From the NCBI RefSeq assembly GCF_027359675.1, contig NZ_CP114786.1, positions 1,988,501 through 2,052,500 of the forward strand: a stretch of DNA of 64,000 nucleotides, given 5' to 3'. Shown here in pieces: positions 34,271 to 43,602 of this stretch; the stretch's first letter is position 1; every line of letters begins with the position of its first letter. This DNA comes from Roseibium sp. Sym1. GTDB taxonomy: Bacteria > Pseudomonadota > Alphaproteobacteria > Rhizobiales > Stappiaceae. Position numbers and translations under genes: made by a program. The notes under the pieces are model-generated. The model was not told the DNA's origin. It was given only the letters and a program-made list of their open reading frames with translations, and made no database searches.

Positions 34271-36844
34271 TCAGCCTTGGAGGCGGACCCGCAACTGGTC
34301 GAGGCCGACGGCAAGGAGAAGCACGACGCCGCGGGTGACGTCCTGCCAGAAGCTGGATACGTTGAGCAGTGTCAGGCCGTTGTTGAGCGTGCCGAGGATC
34401 AGGACCGCGATCAGGGTCCCCCAGACGGACCCGCGTCCGCCGAACAGACTTGTGCCCCCCAGGATGATGGCCGCGATGATGGTCAGCAAATGCGGCCCGG
34501 CCGCATTCGGTGCGGCGGCGCCCAGCATCGCGGCAAGCACGATCCCAGCCAGGGCGCCGGACAGTCCGGACAGCACATAGAGAATGATCTGGGTGCGCTG
34601 AACCGGCACGCCCAGCAACGTGCTGGCGTCGGCGTTGCCGCCCGTCGCGTAGACGAAGCGGCCGAACGGCGTGCGCGACAGCAGCAGCCAGAAGGCAACA
34701 AAAACAGTCACCATGAGAAGGACCGGCACCGGCAGGCCGAACAGGCGTCCGGAACCGAGCCAGTTGAAGGCCGGCAGGAAGAGCGGCTTGGACAGTCCGC
34801 CCGTCAGCACCATGGACAATCCGGTGAAGATGCTCATGGTGCCGAGGGTCACGATCAGCGGATTGAGCCTCAACCCGGTTGCGATCAGGCCGTTCAGAAG
34901 ACCGACGGAGCCGCCGGCCAGCAGCGCAACGAAGCACCCGGCCCAGATGTTGATGCCGGCGGCATGCATCAACGCGACGATCACGCCGGAGAGCCCGGCA
35001 ACGGCGGCAACCGAAAGATCGAGGCCGCCGCCGATGATGAGCGGCGTACCGGCGGCGGCCATCAGGCCGATAAACGCCATGTTGGTGCCGATCGTCGACA
35101 GGTTGCCCGTCGTCAGGAAGTAGGGCGACAGCACCGAAAAGACGGCCAGCAGAACCACGTAGAAAACAAGCAGCATGAACAGCCCCGCCGTCGGCCGGGC
35201 AAGAAAGGTCGCCAGCGCGCCACCGCGCTTCCGCGATTGTTGCTGTTTGTCTGCCTGCGAAGCGGCCGGAGTGGTCTCGGTCTCGCTCATTTGGCTTTCT
35301 CCTGGATATTGGGTTTCGGGGCTGGCGGCGCGCAGCAGATCCGCAGCGTCGGCTTCCGGCCCGAAGTCTCCTAGTTTCCTGCCGTCGGCCATGACCATCG
35401 TGCGGTCGGCCAGGCCGGCGATTTCTTCGGCATCCGACGACACCAGCAGGATGCCGAGCCCCTGTTCCGCCAGTGTCCTGATTTCGTCGTAAATCTCGCG
35501 GCGCGCGCCCAGGTCGACGCCGCGGGTCGGTTCCTCGAGGATAAGGAAATCGGGTGATCCTTCCAGCCAGCGCGCAAGGCAGACCTTCTGCTGATTGCCG
35601 CCGGAAAGGAGCCGGATTTCCTGTTCCGGTCCGGTCGTTCGAACGCCGAGCGTCTCGATCCAGTGCTGGGTTGCGGCACCTTCCCGCTCCCGGTCGACCA
35701 CACCGTGCCGCGTGAATTTTTTCAGGAACGGAAGCGTCGTGTTCTCACGCACCGACAGGATACCGACAAGACCCTCGCTCTTGCGTTCGGCGGCAACGAA
35801 GGCGAGTCCGTCGCGGACGCTATCGCGGGGCGAGGTCGGCGAGAACGGTGCGCCCTTGAACTTCGCCTGCCGGACCTGCACCTGGCTCCGTCCGCCATAA
35901 AGCGCGCGTCCGATCTGTTCCGCACCCGACCCGACCAGGCCGAACACGCCGAACACTTCACCCCGACGCACCTGGAAGGACACGTCCTGGAATGCGCCGG
36001 GCAGGCTCATTCCCTCGACGGATAGAATCGGCTCGTTGTGGGAAAGGTCGCCGGCCTTTTCCGGATAGAGCTGTCCAAGCTCACTGCCCAGCATCGCCGT
36101 GAGGACAGTGTCCTGGTCGGTTTCGGCCGTCGAAAAATTACCGCGCACATCCCCGTCGCGCAGAACGACAATGCGGTCGCAAAGACGGAAGACTTCGTCC
36201 AGGTAATGGGAAATGTAGATGATCGTGACGCCCTGCAGCCTGAGGCGCTCGATGACTTCGAAGAGCGTCCTGACCTCGGCTTCTGCCAGTGTCGCGGTCG
36301 GTTCGTCCATGATCAGGACGCGTGCGTCTCCCACGAGAGCGCGTGCGATTTCAACAATACGCTGCTGGGGAAGCGACAGGGACCCCATGCGCGTGTGCGG
36401 ATCGATATGGCCGAGGCCGAGCCGGTCCAGGTAGTCCGCCGCTGTCCGCTCCATGTCGCCGCGGTCGATCCACGGCATGCCCAGAAAGCGCCGGCGCGGC
36501 AGGTCCGCGATGCAGATGTTTTCGGCGACCGTCAGGTCCGGATGCACGGAAAGCTCCTGTGGCATCAGCCTGATCCCCGCGGCAATGGCGTCCTGCGGCG
36601 TTTCGATCTTCACGCGGTGGCCATCGACGCTGATTTCGCCGCCCTCGGAGGAATACACCCCGGAAAGTATCTTCATCAGCGTCGATTTTCCGGCGCCATT
36701 GGCTCCCAGAAGGCCGATGATTTCGCCTGTGCCCGCGGTCAGGGAAACCTCACGCAGCACGGGCACGCCGAAGAACGACTTGGAGACCCGGTCTATGCGG
36801 AGCCGTTCGGCACGGCTCCGCTCCATGTTGACGGTGTCGAGCAT
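34271..36844 (-). CDS. Fused sugar ABC transporter: RbsA-type ATPase plus RbsC-type permease
   Basis: 857 aa in one uninterrupted frame. Residues 1-510 are a double nucleotide-binding protein: Walker A GANGAGKST (48-56), LSLPQQR (156-162), DEPTA (180-184), then a second half with the degenerate GLVGSGAEQ and LLSGGNQQK (412-420). Residues 511-550 are a charged linker and 550-857 a permease with about nine hydrophobic helices. These are normally two proteins. An ATG at residue 519 (35290) with AGGAG eight bases before it (35299-35303) still looks like a normal permease start, so a free permease may also be made. Confidence 0.88.
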   Translation of the reverse strand: MLDTVNMERSRAERLRIDRVSKSFFGVPVLREVSLTAGTGEIIGLLGANGAGKSTLMKILSGVYSSEGGEISVDGHRVKIETPQDAIAAGIRLMPQELSVHPDLTVAENICIADLPRRRFLGMPWIDRGDMERTAADYLDRLGLGHIDPHTRMGSLSLPQQRIVEIARALVGDARVLIMDEPTATLAEAEVRTLFEVIERLRLQGVTIIYISHYLDEVFRLCDRIVVLRDGDVRGNFSTAETDQDTVLTAMLGSELGQLYPEKAGDLSHNEPILSVEGMSLPGAFQDVSFQVRRGEVFGVFGLVGSGAEQIGRALYGGRSQVQVRQAKFKGAPFSPTSPRDSVRDGLAFVAAERKSEGLVGILSVRENTTLPFLKKFTRHGVVDREREGAATQHWIETLGVRTTGPEQEIRLLSGGNQQKVCLARWLEGSPDFLILEEPTRGVDLGARREIYDEIRTLAEQGLGILLVSSDAEEIAGLADRTMVMADGRKLGDFGPEADAADLLRAASPETQYPGESQMSETETTPAASQADKQQQSRKRGGALATFLARPTAGLFMLLVFYVVLLAVFSVLSPYFLTTGNLSTIGTNMAFIGLMAAAGTPLIIGGGLDLSVAAVAGLSGVIVALMHAAGINIWAGCFVALLAGGSVGLLNGLIATGLRLNPLIVTLGTMSIFTGLSMVLTGGLSKPLFLPAFNWLGSGRLFGLPVPVLLMVTVFVAFWLLLSRTPFGRFVYATGGNADASTLLGVPVQRTQIILYVLSGLSGALAGIVLAAMLGAAAPNAAGPHLLTIIAAIILGGTSLFGGRGSVWGTLIAVLILGTLNNGLTLLNVSSFWQDVTRGVVLLLAVGLDQLRVRLQG

Positions 36845-36848
36845 CGTC

Positions 36849-38024
36849 TCAGCTTTCGGGCAGAATGGACTCGTAGCCCTTGAGCCAGTCCTGGGTCTTG
36901 AGATCGCCCAGGTAGGCGTCGAACTCCTCCTGCGGGAACGCGTAGTCGATCCCGGCCCCTTCCTGGCAGTCGTATTCGGAGTAGAACTCGCAAATATTGC
37001 CCTTGGTCACCATCTGGTGCGTGACGAACATGGCATCCGGCACGTCTTTTCCGGCGAGACTGGAAAGCGCGAGCGGGATCAGGTAGTTGCCGTAATCGCC
37101 CGGAAAAGATCCGGTTGCCGCAACGAGTTTCGGATCTGTCGCGAGGGCTTCCGCCTCGTCGGCGCCGTTGCCGACGGCGATCGCGGTTTCGGCGCGGCCC
37201 GCCGCACGCACGGCCTGCAACATGCCGATGGTCGCCTGGTCATTGATCGCGATGATCATGATCGGTGCTCCCGGCGGGATGCGTCCGAGCACGTTGGACA
37301 TCTGCGTATAGGCTTCCTGCAGCGTGTTCTTGGTGTCGATCTCGATGACGTTCTCTTCCGGGAAGCCTTCGCTCAGCGCCATGAAACCGGCGCGCTGCCC
37401 GTCCGTGCGCATGCGCGGAATGGCACCGGATTGCGGCAATGCCCCGATCACCAGATAGCCTTCGTTCAGCCGTTCGCCGAATTGTTCCTTCGCGGCGGTC
37501 GCCAGATAGGAGCCGCCCATGAAACCGGACTTCGGATTGTTGACACCGAAAAAGTTGGCACCGGGCATGGGAATGTCGATCGCCGTGACGGCTATGCCGG
37601 CATTGTCGAAGACCTGCATGATCTGCTGGCCGAAATTGGCGTCGGTCTGGAATTCGATCACATAATCGACATCGCGCTGCGTGAAGCTGTTTGCGTTGGA
37701 AAGCGCGGTCGGCCCATCCAGGCGGTTGTCGGCGATGACCAGTTCGATGCCGGCAGCTTCCGCGTTCTCGACGATGCCGTTTTCGACAAGCACGCCGAAG
37801 GCGATGTCACGCTGAAGGTTGGCGAAGCCGAAGACATACTTGTCCCCGTTCCTGGGCGCCGTGACCCCAGCCGCTTCCGATACCATTTCCTGCATGGCTT
37901 CGGCCGGCAGCCTCTTGCCGTCGAAAGCCTGAGGATCAAACCCGTGAAAGTCTTCAGCTGCGGCCTGGGCCGCAAGTATGCTCATGCTCACAGTGCATGC
38001 GAGCGTCATGGCAGAACGTATCAT
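36849..38024 (-). CDS. Periplasmic sugar-binding protein of the ABC transporter
   Basis: 391 aa with a signal peptide (1-23, ...AAQAAAE). Two Rossmann-type lobes in the RbsB/LacI-like arrangement (YVFGFANLQRDIAFGVLV near 63-80, QMVTKGNICEFYSEYDC late). First gene of the minus-strand transport operon, 4 bp before the ATPase-permease gene. It is larger than RbsB, with an N-terminal extension of about 55 residues. Three cysteines near the C-terminus may form a disulphide. Confidence 0.88.
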   Translation of the reverse strand: MIRSAMTLACTVSMSILAAQAAAEDFHGFDPQAFDGKRLPAEAMQEMVSEAAGVTAPRNGDKYVFGFANLQRDIAFGVLVENGIVENAEAAGIELVIADNRLDGPTALSNANSFTQRDVDYVIEFQTDANFGQQIMQVFDNAGIAVTAIDIPMPGANFFGVNNPKSGFMGGSYLATAAKEQFGERLNEGYLVIGALPQSGAIPRMRTDGQRAGFMALSEGFPEENVIEIDTKNTLQEAYTQMSNVLGRIPPGAPIMIIAINDQATIGMLQAVRAAGRAETAIAVGNGADEAEALATDPKLVAATGSFPGDYGNYLIPLALSSLAGKDVPDAMFVTHQMVTKGNICEFYSEYDCQEGAGIDYAFPQEEFDAYLGDLKTQDWLKGYESILPES

Positions 38025-38199
38025 TGTTTCCTCCCTTGCCGCAGCCCTCCTTGCCGCAGCGAAAAGTTTGCCGATTCAACAATCGACGTTGAGGCCACTT
38101 CAAAAAATGATCCTCGCTGATTAGTGTAGCAATTATGACAGTCCGTGACATTGGGGCTTGTTTCGGATTATTGACATAAAGCATACAAAAAATGATACG

Positions 38200-39081
38200 A
38201 TGAAAGATCCAGAGAACTATTTCGTCTACGTTCCCGAAAACCGGCTTTGCCTGGCCTGGGGCTGCATGGCACTTTCCAGCGGGTACACGAAAATTCCTCC
38301 GGGATCGCAATATCCGCCCGCGCGCCATCCCGATGACCACCATTTCAACTGGGCGCGGGGGCGTATCCTGCGCGCCTACCAGATCGTCCATATCAGTGCC
38401 GGCCGCGGCCGTTTGGAATTCGGCGAAAACCGCAGGGCTCACAGGATCTCCGCAGGGGACGTGTTTCTGCTCTTTCCCAATGTCTGGCACCGCTACGCTC
38501 CCGATGATGACAGCGGCTGGACCGAACACTGGATCGAATGCAAGGGGGCCGCATTCGATTTCGTCCGCGACAGCGGATTGCTCGACCCCGGCCAGCCCGT
38601 CGTGCGGCATGCGTCCGGTACCGAGGCGGTGTTTGCGAAAATCCACGAACTGGCGCGCCACGACCTCCTGCTGAACCAGCCGCTCGTTTCGACGATGGGG
38701 CTTCAGCTCCTGGCGCAGATCTGTCAGGCGCGCGGGCTGCCGGAGAACGGCGCCGCCCGCCTCGTGGACCGGGCGAGAATGATCCTCATGGAGCGGTGCG
38801 CCGACCAGATGGCCATCGAGGATGTCGCATCCGAACTTGGGGTCAGCTATTCCTACCTGCGCCGGCTGTTCAAGGCCGAAACCGGCATGTCGGCGAAGCA
38901 GTACCAGATGGGGGTGCGGATTCAGCGGGCGTGTGATCTGCTCGACAACACCGACAAATCCATCAAGGAGATCGCCGGACTGCTGGGGTTCAACTCCGCA
39001 TTCCACTTCTCGAGCCAGTTCCATCACGCCATTGGCCAGTCTCCCACGCACTGGCGAGCGAGAAACGACGCCTCCGCATGA
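38200..39081 (+). CDS. AraC-family transcriptional regulator
   Basis: 293 aa. N-terminal cupin-like sensor (HISAGRGRLEFGENR) and C-terminal pair of HTH motifs (AIEDVASELGVSYSYLRRLF and IKEIAGLLGFNSAFHFSSQF). Divergent from the binding-protein gene, so it is the likely sugar-responsive activator of that operon. The ATG is preferred over an upstream TTG at 38158. No clear ribosome-binding site is seen. Confidence 0.9.
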   Translation: MKDPENYFVYVPENRLCLAWGCMALSSGYTKIPPGSQYPPARHPDDHHFNWARGRILRAYQIVHISAGRGRLEFGENRRAHRISAGDVFLLFPNVWHRYAPDDDSGWTEHWIECKGAAFDFVRDSGLLDPGQPVVRHASGTEAVFAKIHELARHDLLLNQPLVSTMGLQLLAQICQARGLPENGAARLVDRARMILMERCADQMAIEDVASELGVSYSYLRRLFKAETGMSAKQYQMGVRIQRACDLLDNTDKSIKEIAGLLGFNSAFHFSSQFHHAIGQSPTHWRARNDASA

Positions 39082-39140
39082 AGCGGTGCATATCGATGTT
39101 TTCCGCCGGTCTCCAGGTTGGGTGACGCCAGGATCCCGTT

Positions 39141-39172
39141 GTCCCGGCGGGTGCCAAACCCGTATCCGGGAC
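39141..39172. terminator. Hairpin between convergent araC-type gene and exported-protein gene
   Basis: GTCCCGG (39141-39147) pairs with CCGGGAC (39166-39172), with an inner CGGGT / ACCCG stem. It sits in the 150-bp gap between two convergent genes. No U-tract, so a weak call as terminator. Confidence 0.4.
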
Positions 39173-39187
39173 CGCGGGAAAATCGTG

Positions 39188-39218
39188 CCCGTGACCTGGC
39201 CTGGGCGGCCGGGGCCGG
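39188..39218. repeat. 31-bp repeat, copy 2
   Basis: Same as the repeat at 32743-32773 except for one base (CCCGTGACCTGGCC here). G+C-rich, with GGCCGGGGCCGG at the end. Same orientation. Confidence 0.55.
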
Positions 39219-39231
39219 ATCATCGCCCGGC

Positions 39232-39912
39232 CTATTTGAACGTCACCGTGTCGAGGGCCAGGGATGCGCTGGTTTCGTATATGTCCTCGACACTCCTGAT
39301 CCTGCCCTGGCGCGGATGCCCGACGGCAATCCCGATGACGCCATCGCGGGTGTCCGGTTTTGCCAGCGCGACAAGCCGGACGAGCAGCTGGTCGCCGTCC
39401 TTGTTCACGAAATTGCCGACGACTTCAGAGGCGGGCAGGTCGCCGATCATGACCTTGCGGCGAACATTCACCCGTGTGGTGTCCGGGGTCGTGCCCAGTT
39501 TCTTCAGGAGCTCGATGGCGAAATAGTCCCCGACTTCGAGCCGTTTCTGCGGGTCGTCGGTTTTCAGGGTGTAGGTGACGATCTGGAGGGACGAGAAGAT
39601 GCGCTGTGCGGCGTCATCGGTGGTGAAGTAGATCTTGATCGGACCGCCGCCGGACGGTTTCGCCTGGGCGAGGATCCGTTGGGCCTCGCGGCGGGGAGCG
39701 GCAAGACTGAACGCCGCGGGGACAGCGATCCCGTGCTTTTGGGCGAAATCCTCGTTGACCGTGTAGATCGTCGAGAACTTGATGCCGCGGGCTTCGAACG
39801 GGGTCAGCTTGACGGTTCCGTCCGCCCGGATCTCCTGGGCGGATGAAGCCAGGGGTGTTGTAGTGACGGCGGCCAGAGCCAACGCCGCAATGAATTTGGC
39901 GGTACTCCTCAT
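39232..39912 (-). CDS. Exported protein of unknown function
   Basis: 226 aa with a signal peptide (1-25, ...ASSAQE). AGGGAGGAA precedes the ATG by about six bases. The mature part is a single soluble domain with a charged beta pattern (KIYFTTDDAAQRIFSSLQIV, NVRRKVMIGDLPASEVVGNF). I do not recognise the family. Convergent with the AraC gene. Confidence 0.75.
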   Translation of the reverse strand: MRSTAKFIAALALAAVTTTPLASSAQEIRADGTVKLTPFEARGIKFSTIYTVNEDFAQKHGIAVPAAFSLAAPRREAQRILAQAKPSGGGPIKIYFTTDDAAQRIFSSLQIVTYTLKTDDPQKRLEVGDYFAIELLKKLGTTPDTTRVNVRRKVMIGDLPASEVVGNFVNKDGDQLLVRLVALAKPDTRDGVIGIAVGHPRQGRIRSVEDIYETSASLALDTVTFK

Positions 39913-40123
39913 GAGTTCCTCCCTAGGCGTGAGGACGGTCAGCATTCGCAGGATAATACCAGAGAGTGCCGGAAAATCCGCCCTCGTGGCCGCATGCGTG
40001 ACCGGTCCGTCCACGGATCCGCAGGACGCGGCCTGTTCCCGAACTGCCAGGACGTTCACTTTAACGGCATGTCCGCGATTTCCCTGGATGACTTTTTGCG
40101 ACGCAAAGGCTATGGGAAGCGCC

Positions 40124-40702
40124 ATGATCAGACGCCTTTATGACTGGACCCTGTCCCTTGCCGCCGGACCGCGCGCACCTGTCGCGCTGGGCTCCGTTTC
40201 CTTTGTCGAAAGCTCGGTCTTTCCGATCCCGCCGGACATCCTGCTGATCCCGATGGTGATCGCCCGGCGCGAGAAGGCCTGGTGGTACGCGCTGTTATGC
40301 ACGCTGACCTCTGTTGTCGGCGGTATTTTCGGCTATCTGATCGGGCTGTTCCTGTTCGAACAGGTTGCGGTCCCGATCCTGACTTTTTACGGCAAGATGG
40401 CGTTTGTCGAGGAATTCAAGGAGATCTACAACCAGTATGGCTGGTGGTTTGTCTTTATTGCCGGACTGACACCGTTTCCCTACAAGGTGATCACGATCGC
40501 CTCGGGTGCGCTCGGGTTGAGCCTGCCGGTTTTCATCATGGCGAGCATCGTCTCGCGCGGGCTTCGCTTCTTTGTCGTCGCGGCCCTGCTCTACTTCTTC
40601 GGTCCGCCGATCAAGGATTTCATCGAAAAGCGCCTCGGTCTCATGTTCACCCTATTCGTGGTGTTGCTGGTCGGCGGTTTTGTCCTTTTGAAATATCTGT
40701 AA
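40124..40702 (+). CDS. YqaA-family (DedA-like/VTT) membrane protein
   Basis: 192 aa with about five hydrophobic segments. SFVESSVFPIPPDILLIPMV and GWWFVFIAGLTPFPYKVITI are the conserved VTT/DedA-type segments; such proteins act in lipid scrambling or membrane homeostasis. GGGAAG lies six bases before the chosen ATG; an ATG 12 bases earlier is also in frame. It is followed by dsbB after 14 bp, so it shares an operon. Confidence 0.88.
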   Translation: MIRRLYDWTLSLAAGPRAPVALGSVSFVESSVFPIPPDILLIPMVIARREKAWWYALLCTLTSVVGGIFGYLIGLFLFEQVAVPILTFYGKMAFVEEFKEIYNQYGWWFVFIAGLTPFPYKVITIASGALGLSLPVFIMASIVSRGLRFFVVAALLYFFGPPIKDFIEKRLGLMFTLFVVLLVGGFVLLKYL

Positions 40703-40716
40703 AAAGTGAGGATCTG

Positions 40717-41241
40717 ATGTCTCAGGATCGCATGGCGAAAAGCATTTCGGGTCTGGTGCTGCTCGGCGGGCTGGTGGTGATCGCGACCGCCTGGGGTTTC
40801 CAGCTGATCGGCGGCTATACCCCTTGCGAGCTCTGCCTGGAACAGCGCGTGCCCTATTACGTCGGCTTGCCCCTGACCGCGCTGGCACTGGTGCTGATGG
40901 CGATGGGCCGGTCCGGACTGGCGCTCCTGACGCTTCTGGGCGTCGCTGCCGTGTTTGCCTACGGTTCGGGCCTCGGGATCTATCAGGCCGGCGCCGAATG
41001 GGAGTTCTGGCAGGGGCCGACCGATTGCGGCGGCGGCGGGGCCGCGCCGGGCTCTGCGACCAGCTTGCTGCAATCCCTGCAATCGACGCGCCTGGTCAGC
41101 TGCACCGAAGCCAGCTGGCGGATGTTCGGTCTGTCCTTTGCCGGCTGGAACGCGGTTGCCTCCGCCGGACTTGCTGGTCTGGCATTGCTGGCGGCTTTGC
41201 TGTTGAAACGGCAGGGCAACGCGGTCAAAGTGGAAGCATGA
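40717..41241 (+). CDS. dsbB: Disulfide bond formation protein DsbB
   Basis: 174 aa, four membrane helices. The redox pairs are visible: CELC (C37, C40) in the first periplasmic loop and C104 with C129 in the second; E-x-R follows in CLEQRVPYY. It reoxidises DsbA and passes electrons to quinone. Lies between yqaA and a small membrane protein gene, with which it overlaps by ATGA. Confidence 0.9.
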   Translation: MSQDRMAKSISGLVLLGGLVVIATAWGFQLIGGYTPCELCLEQRVPYYVGLPLTALALVLMAMGRSGLALLTLLGVAAVFAYGSGLGIYQAGAEWEFWQGPTDCGGGGAAPGSATSLLQSLQSTRLVSCTEASWRMFGLSFAGWNAVASAGLAGLALLAALLLKRQGNAVKVEA

Positions 41242-41492
41242 GCGGACCCAACCACCCCAAGGAAAAGCAGCGCGAGGAGGCGCTTCACGCCCTTGACCGG
41301 GTCGAAGCCGAGAGCGAGACCATCGTCGGCTCGACCTTCGTGCGTATGGCCGACCGCGCCAAAAAGCACATGAGCGCGGCGGACAAGGACGAGAATGACG
41401 AGATCGAGGTCTGGGGGACCCGGATCGGCCGGGGGCTCGGACTGGTTTTTGCCATAGGACTGGTGATTTACCTCGCCGTTACCTACCTCTAG
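41238..41492 (+). CDS. Small single-pass membrane protein in the dsbB operon
   Basis: 84 aa. A charged cytosolic part (1-about 58, rich in E, K, D) and one C-terminal hydrophobic helix (GLGLVFAIGLVIYLAVTYL). Overlaps dsbB by ATGA. Family not known to me. Its TAG stop lies inside the CTAG sequence that borders the MITE inserted right after it, so the last codons may differ from the original gene. Confidence 0.72.
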   Translation: MSGPNHPKEKQREEALHALDRVEAESETIVGSTFVRMADRAKKHMSAADKDENDEIEVWGTRIGRGLGLVFAIGLVIYLAVTYL

Positions 41493-41758
41493 GTGACGGA
41501 CTCATAAATGAAGACGAAATGGCATGGAAAATAGCAAAATACCGCCAGGAAGGGTGCGTGGAGCGGGCTTTTTGCCCGGTCAAGCGCGCTGACGACGCGG
41601 AGTGAAGCTATTTTCATGTCCTTCGGATTTGACCGAATTGGGCTTCCTCAGCGTCGCGAAAGGCTTGAAAATGAACCACATTTCCTGCGCTTTCGCTCCT
41701 TGATGAAGACCAATTCGCCTCAAACCAGTTCATCTTCATTTATGAGTCCGTCACCTAG
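41489..41758. repeat. MITE with 22-bp inverted ends and CTAG target duplication
   Basis: Left end GTGACGGACTCATAAATGAA (41493 on) and right end TTCATTTATGAGTCCGTCAC (to 41754) are perfect inverted repeats, over 22 bp in full, flanked on both sides by CTAG. There is no transposase frame. The form (4-bp YTAR-type target) is that of IS5-group elements. Directly after it, GGTCCGTCACCTAG repeats the last bases of the end plus CTAG, which looks like the remains of a second insertion. Confidence 0.82.
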
Positions 41759-41822
41759 GGTCCGTCACCTAGCTCTGACCAGGCTCACGCCTTGAAACAC
41801 CGGAAGCGTTAAAGGAACCGTC

Positions 41823-42260
41823 ATGGCATCCGTCCGGCCGATCAGCCACAGTGGCTGGTCTGATCGCAAAGCACCAGAACTGGAAGATTTCGAAGCCATG
41901 GCCAGCGAGGTCCTGGCCGGTCTTCCGGATGACCTTCTGCTGCGGTGCGGTCATCTGCAGATCAGCCTGGCCGACTATGCGCCCGACGATGTCCTGGACG
42001 CGCTCGGCATCGAGGACCCGCATGATCTGCTGGGCCTGTTCGAAGGATTTGGCCTGACGGAAGGTGAGGTCACCGACCGGACCGGGCAGATGCCCAACCG
42101 GATCTGGCTGTTCCGCCGGCCGATCCTGGACTACTGGGCAGCCATGGACGAAACGCTTGGCGACGTCGTCGCGCATGTCCTGATCCACGAGATCGGCCAT
42201 CATTTCGGACTGTCCGACCAGGACATGGAACGCATTGAGGCCGCGGCCGACAACAGATAG
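41823..42260 (+). CDS. Zincin-like metallopeptidase-family protein
   Basis: 145 aa with the zinc-binding HEIGH at 122-126 (VLIHEIGHHFGLSD). The small size and the WLFRRPILDYWA stretch fit the minimal metallopeptidase family (DUF1025, MMP-type fold). No signal peptide, so cytoplasmic. Substrate unknown. Confidence 0.9.
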   Translation: MASVRPISHSGWSDRKAPELEDFEAMASEVLAGLPDDLLLRCGHLQISLADYAPDDVLDALGIEDPHDLLGLFEGFGLTEGEVTDRTGQMPNRIWLFRRPILDYWAAMDETLGDVVAHVLIHEIGHHFGLSDQDMERIEAAADNR

Positions 42261-42303
42261 CCGGCCACGGCCCCAATTAATTCAATCGACCTTCAAGAGC
42301 GCC

Positions 42304-42843
42304 TTATTCGGCAGCTTCCTTCTGTGCCCGGGCGATCGACTCGACGATCAGCTTCTTGGCGGCGTCCGCCCCTTCCACACCGGTGACCTTCACCCACTTG
42401 CCGGGCTCCAGGTCCTTGTAGTGCTCGAAGAAATGCTTGACCTGCGCCATGGTGATGTCCGGCAGGTCGGCAATGTCATTGATGTCGTCGTAGCGCTTGG
42501 TCAGCTTGTGCGTCGGCACGGCGATGATCTTTTCGTCCTGGCCGGACTCGTCTTCCATCAGGAGGACGCCGATCGGGCGGCAGTTCATGATTGCACCCGG
42601 AACGATCGGCCGCTGGTTGACGACGACCACGTCAATCGGATCACCGTCGCCACACAGGGTGTGCGGCACGAAGCCGTAATTGCCCGGGTAGCGCATCGGC
42701 GTATAGAGGAAGCGGTCGACATACATGGCGCCGGCTTCCTTATCCATTTCGTATTTGATCGGCTCACCGCCGACGGACACCTCGATGATGACGTTGATGT
42801 CTTCCGGCGGGTTCTTGCCAATCGGCACGGCGTCCATACGCAT
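42304..42843 (-). CDS. ppa: Inorganic pyrophosphatase
   Basis: 179 aa, type I pyrophosphatase. The signature [10 protein letters not shown] (65-74, D66, D68, D71) and [11 protein letters not shown] (52-62) are present, as are the E21 and K30 positions. Hydrolyses PPi to phosphate in the cytoplasm. Full length. Confidence 0.97.
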   Translation of the reverse strand: MRMDAVPIGKNPPEDINVIIEVSVGGEPIKYEMDKEAGAMYVDRFLYTPMRYPGNYGFVPHTLCGDGDPIDVVVVNQRPIVPGAIMNCRPIGVLLMEDESGQDEKIIAVPTHKLTKRYDDINDIADLPDITMAQVKHFFEHYKDLEPGKWVKVTGVEGADAAKKLIVESIARAQKEAAE

Positions 42844-42980
42844 TTAGAAAAACTCCTGTTGATCGCTGCTGCGTCTATCGCAATCCCGCCGGGGAAGTTC
42901 AAGCCTTTAATTTTTGCATTGCACCTAATTGATTAACGTGCCTTCCTTTCCGAAGGTGGAGACAATCGGGAGATGCAATC

Positions 42981-43559
42981 ATGAGACGGGCCTGGTCCGG
43001 TATTACACGCCTCTGCGGCCTTTTTGCGGTCTTGCTCGGTTCCGTCGCAGGGGTATCCGCTGCCGGGATCGACAGCGCCTACACCAAGATCCAGCTGCAA
43101 AACTGCACCCAGGTCGAGACGGCCTCGGATGAAGGCACCTTTGCCGGCGCCTGGGAATGCCCTGGCTATCGGGGCCAGCCGGTCTATGTTGCCGAGGGCG
43201 ATTTGCGCATGTTCATTTCCTTCGGTCCGGACGCGGGGAACGAACCCGCCGCCAGGCAGACACTGCCGAATTTCAACACGGTCAACGAGACGCTGGAGTG
43301 GCGCCTGCGCGCAGGCGTTCCCTTCGCCACGATCCTGCGCTGGTTCCCGAGCCTCGACGAAGGCGCCCGCACCGGCAGCATCCTGATCGTGACCCAGCTG
43401 GTGCCGGGTGGCAGTACCTGCCAGATCGCGAGGGTCGACGCCCAGGCCAATGCCAATGCCAATGTCCTGGCCCGGCAGGCGGCCGATACGATGGCCGGCG
43501 GGTACGACTGTTCGCAGCCGCCGCAGATCCTGGGCAATCCCGGCGCCTTGCAGTGGTGA
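42981..43559 (+). CDS. Exported protein of unknown function
   Basis: 192 aa with a signal peptide (1-about 27, ...GVSAA). Mature part has four cysteines (NCTQVET, WECPGYRG, STCQIAR, YDCSQPP) likely to form two disulphides. QIARVDAQANANANVLARQA near the end is conserved-looking. Family not recognised. Single gene. Confidence 0.75.
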   Translation: MRRAWSGITRLCGLFAVLLGSVAGVSAAGIDSAYTKIQLQNCTQVETASDEGTFAGAWECPGYRGQPVYVAEGDLRMFISFGPDAGNEPAARQTLPNFNTVNETLEWRLRAGVPFATILRWFPSLDEGARTGSILIVTQLVPGGSTCQIARVDAQANANANVLARQAADTMAGGYDCSQPPQILGNPGALQW

Positions 43560-43602
43560 GGCGCCGTTGCCCGCGCCGTGTCCGGTCAGCCGGCTGTCCC
43601 GG

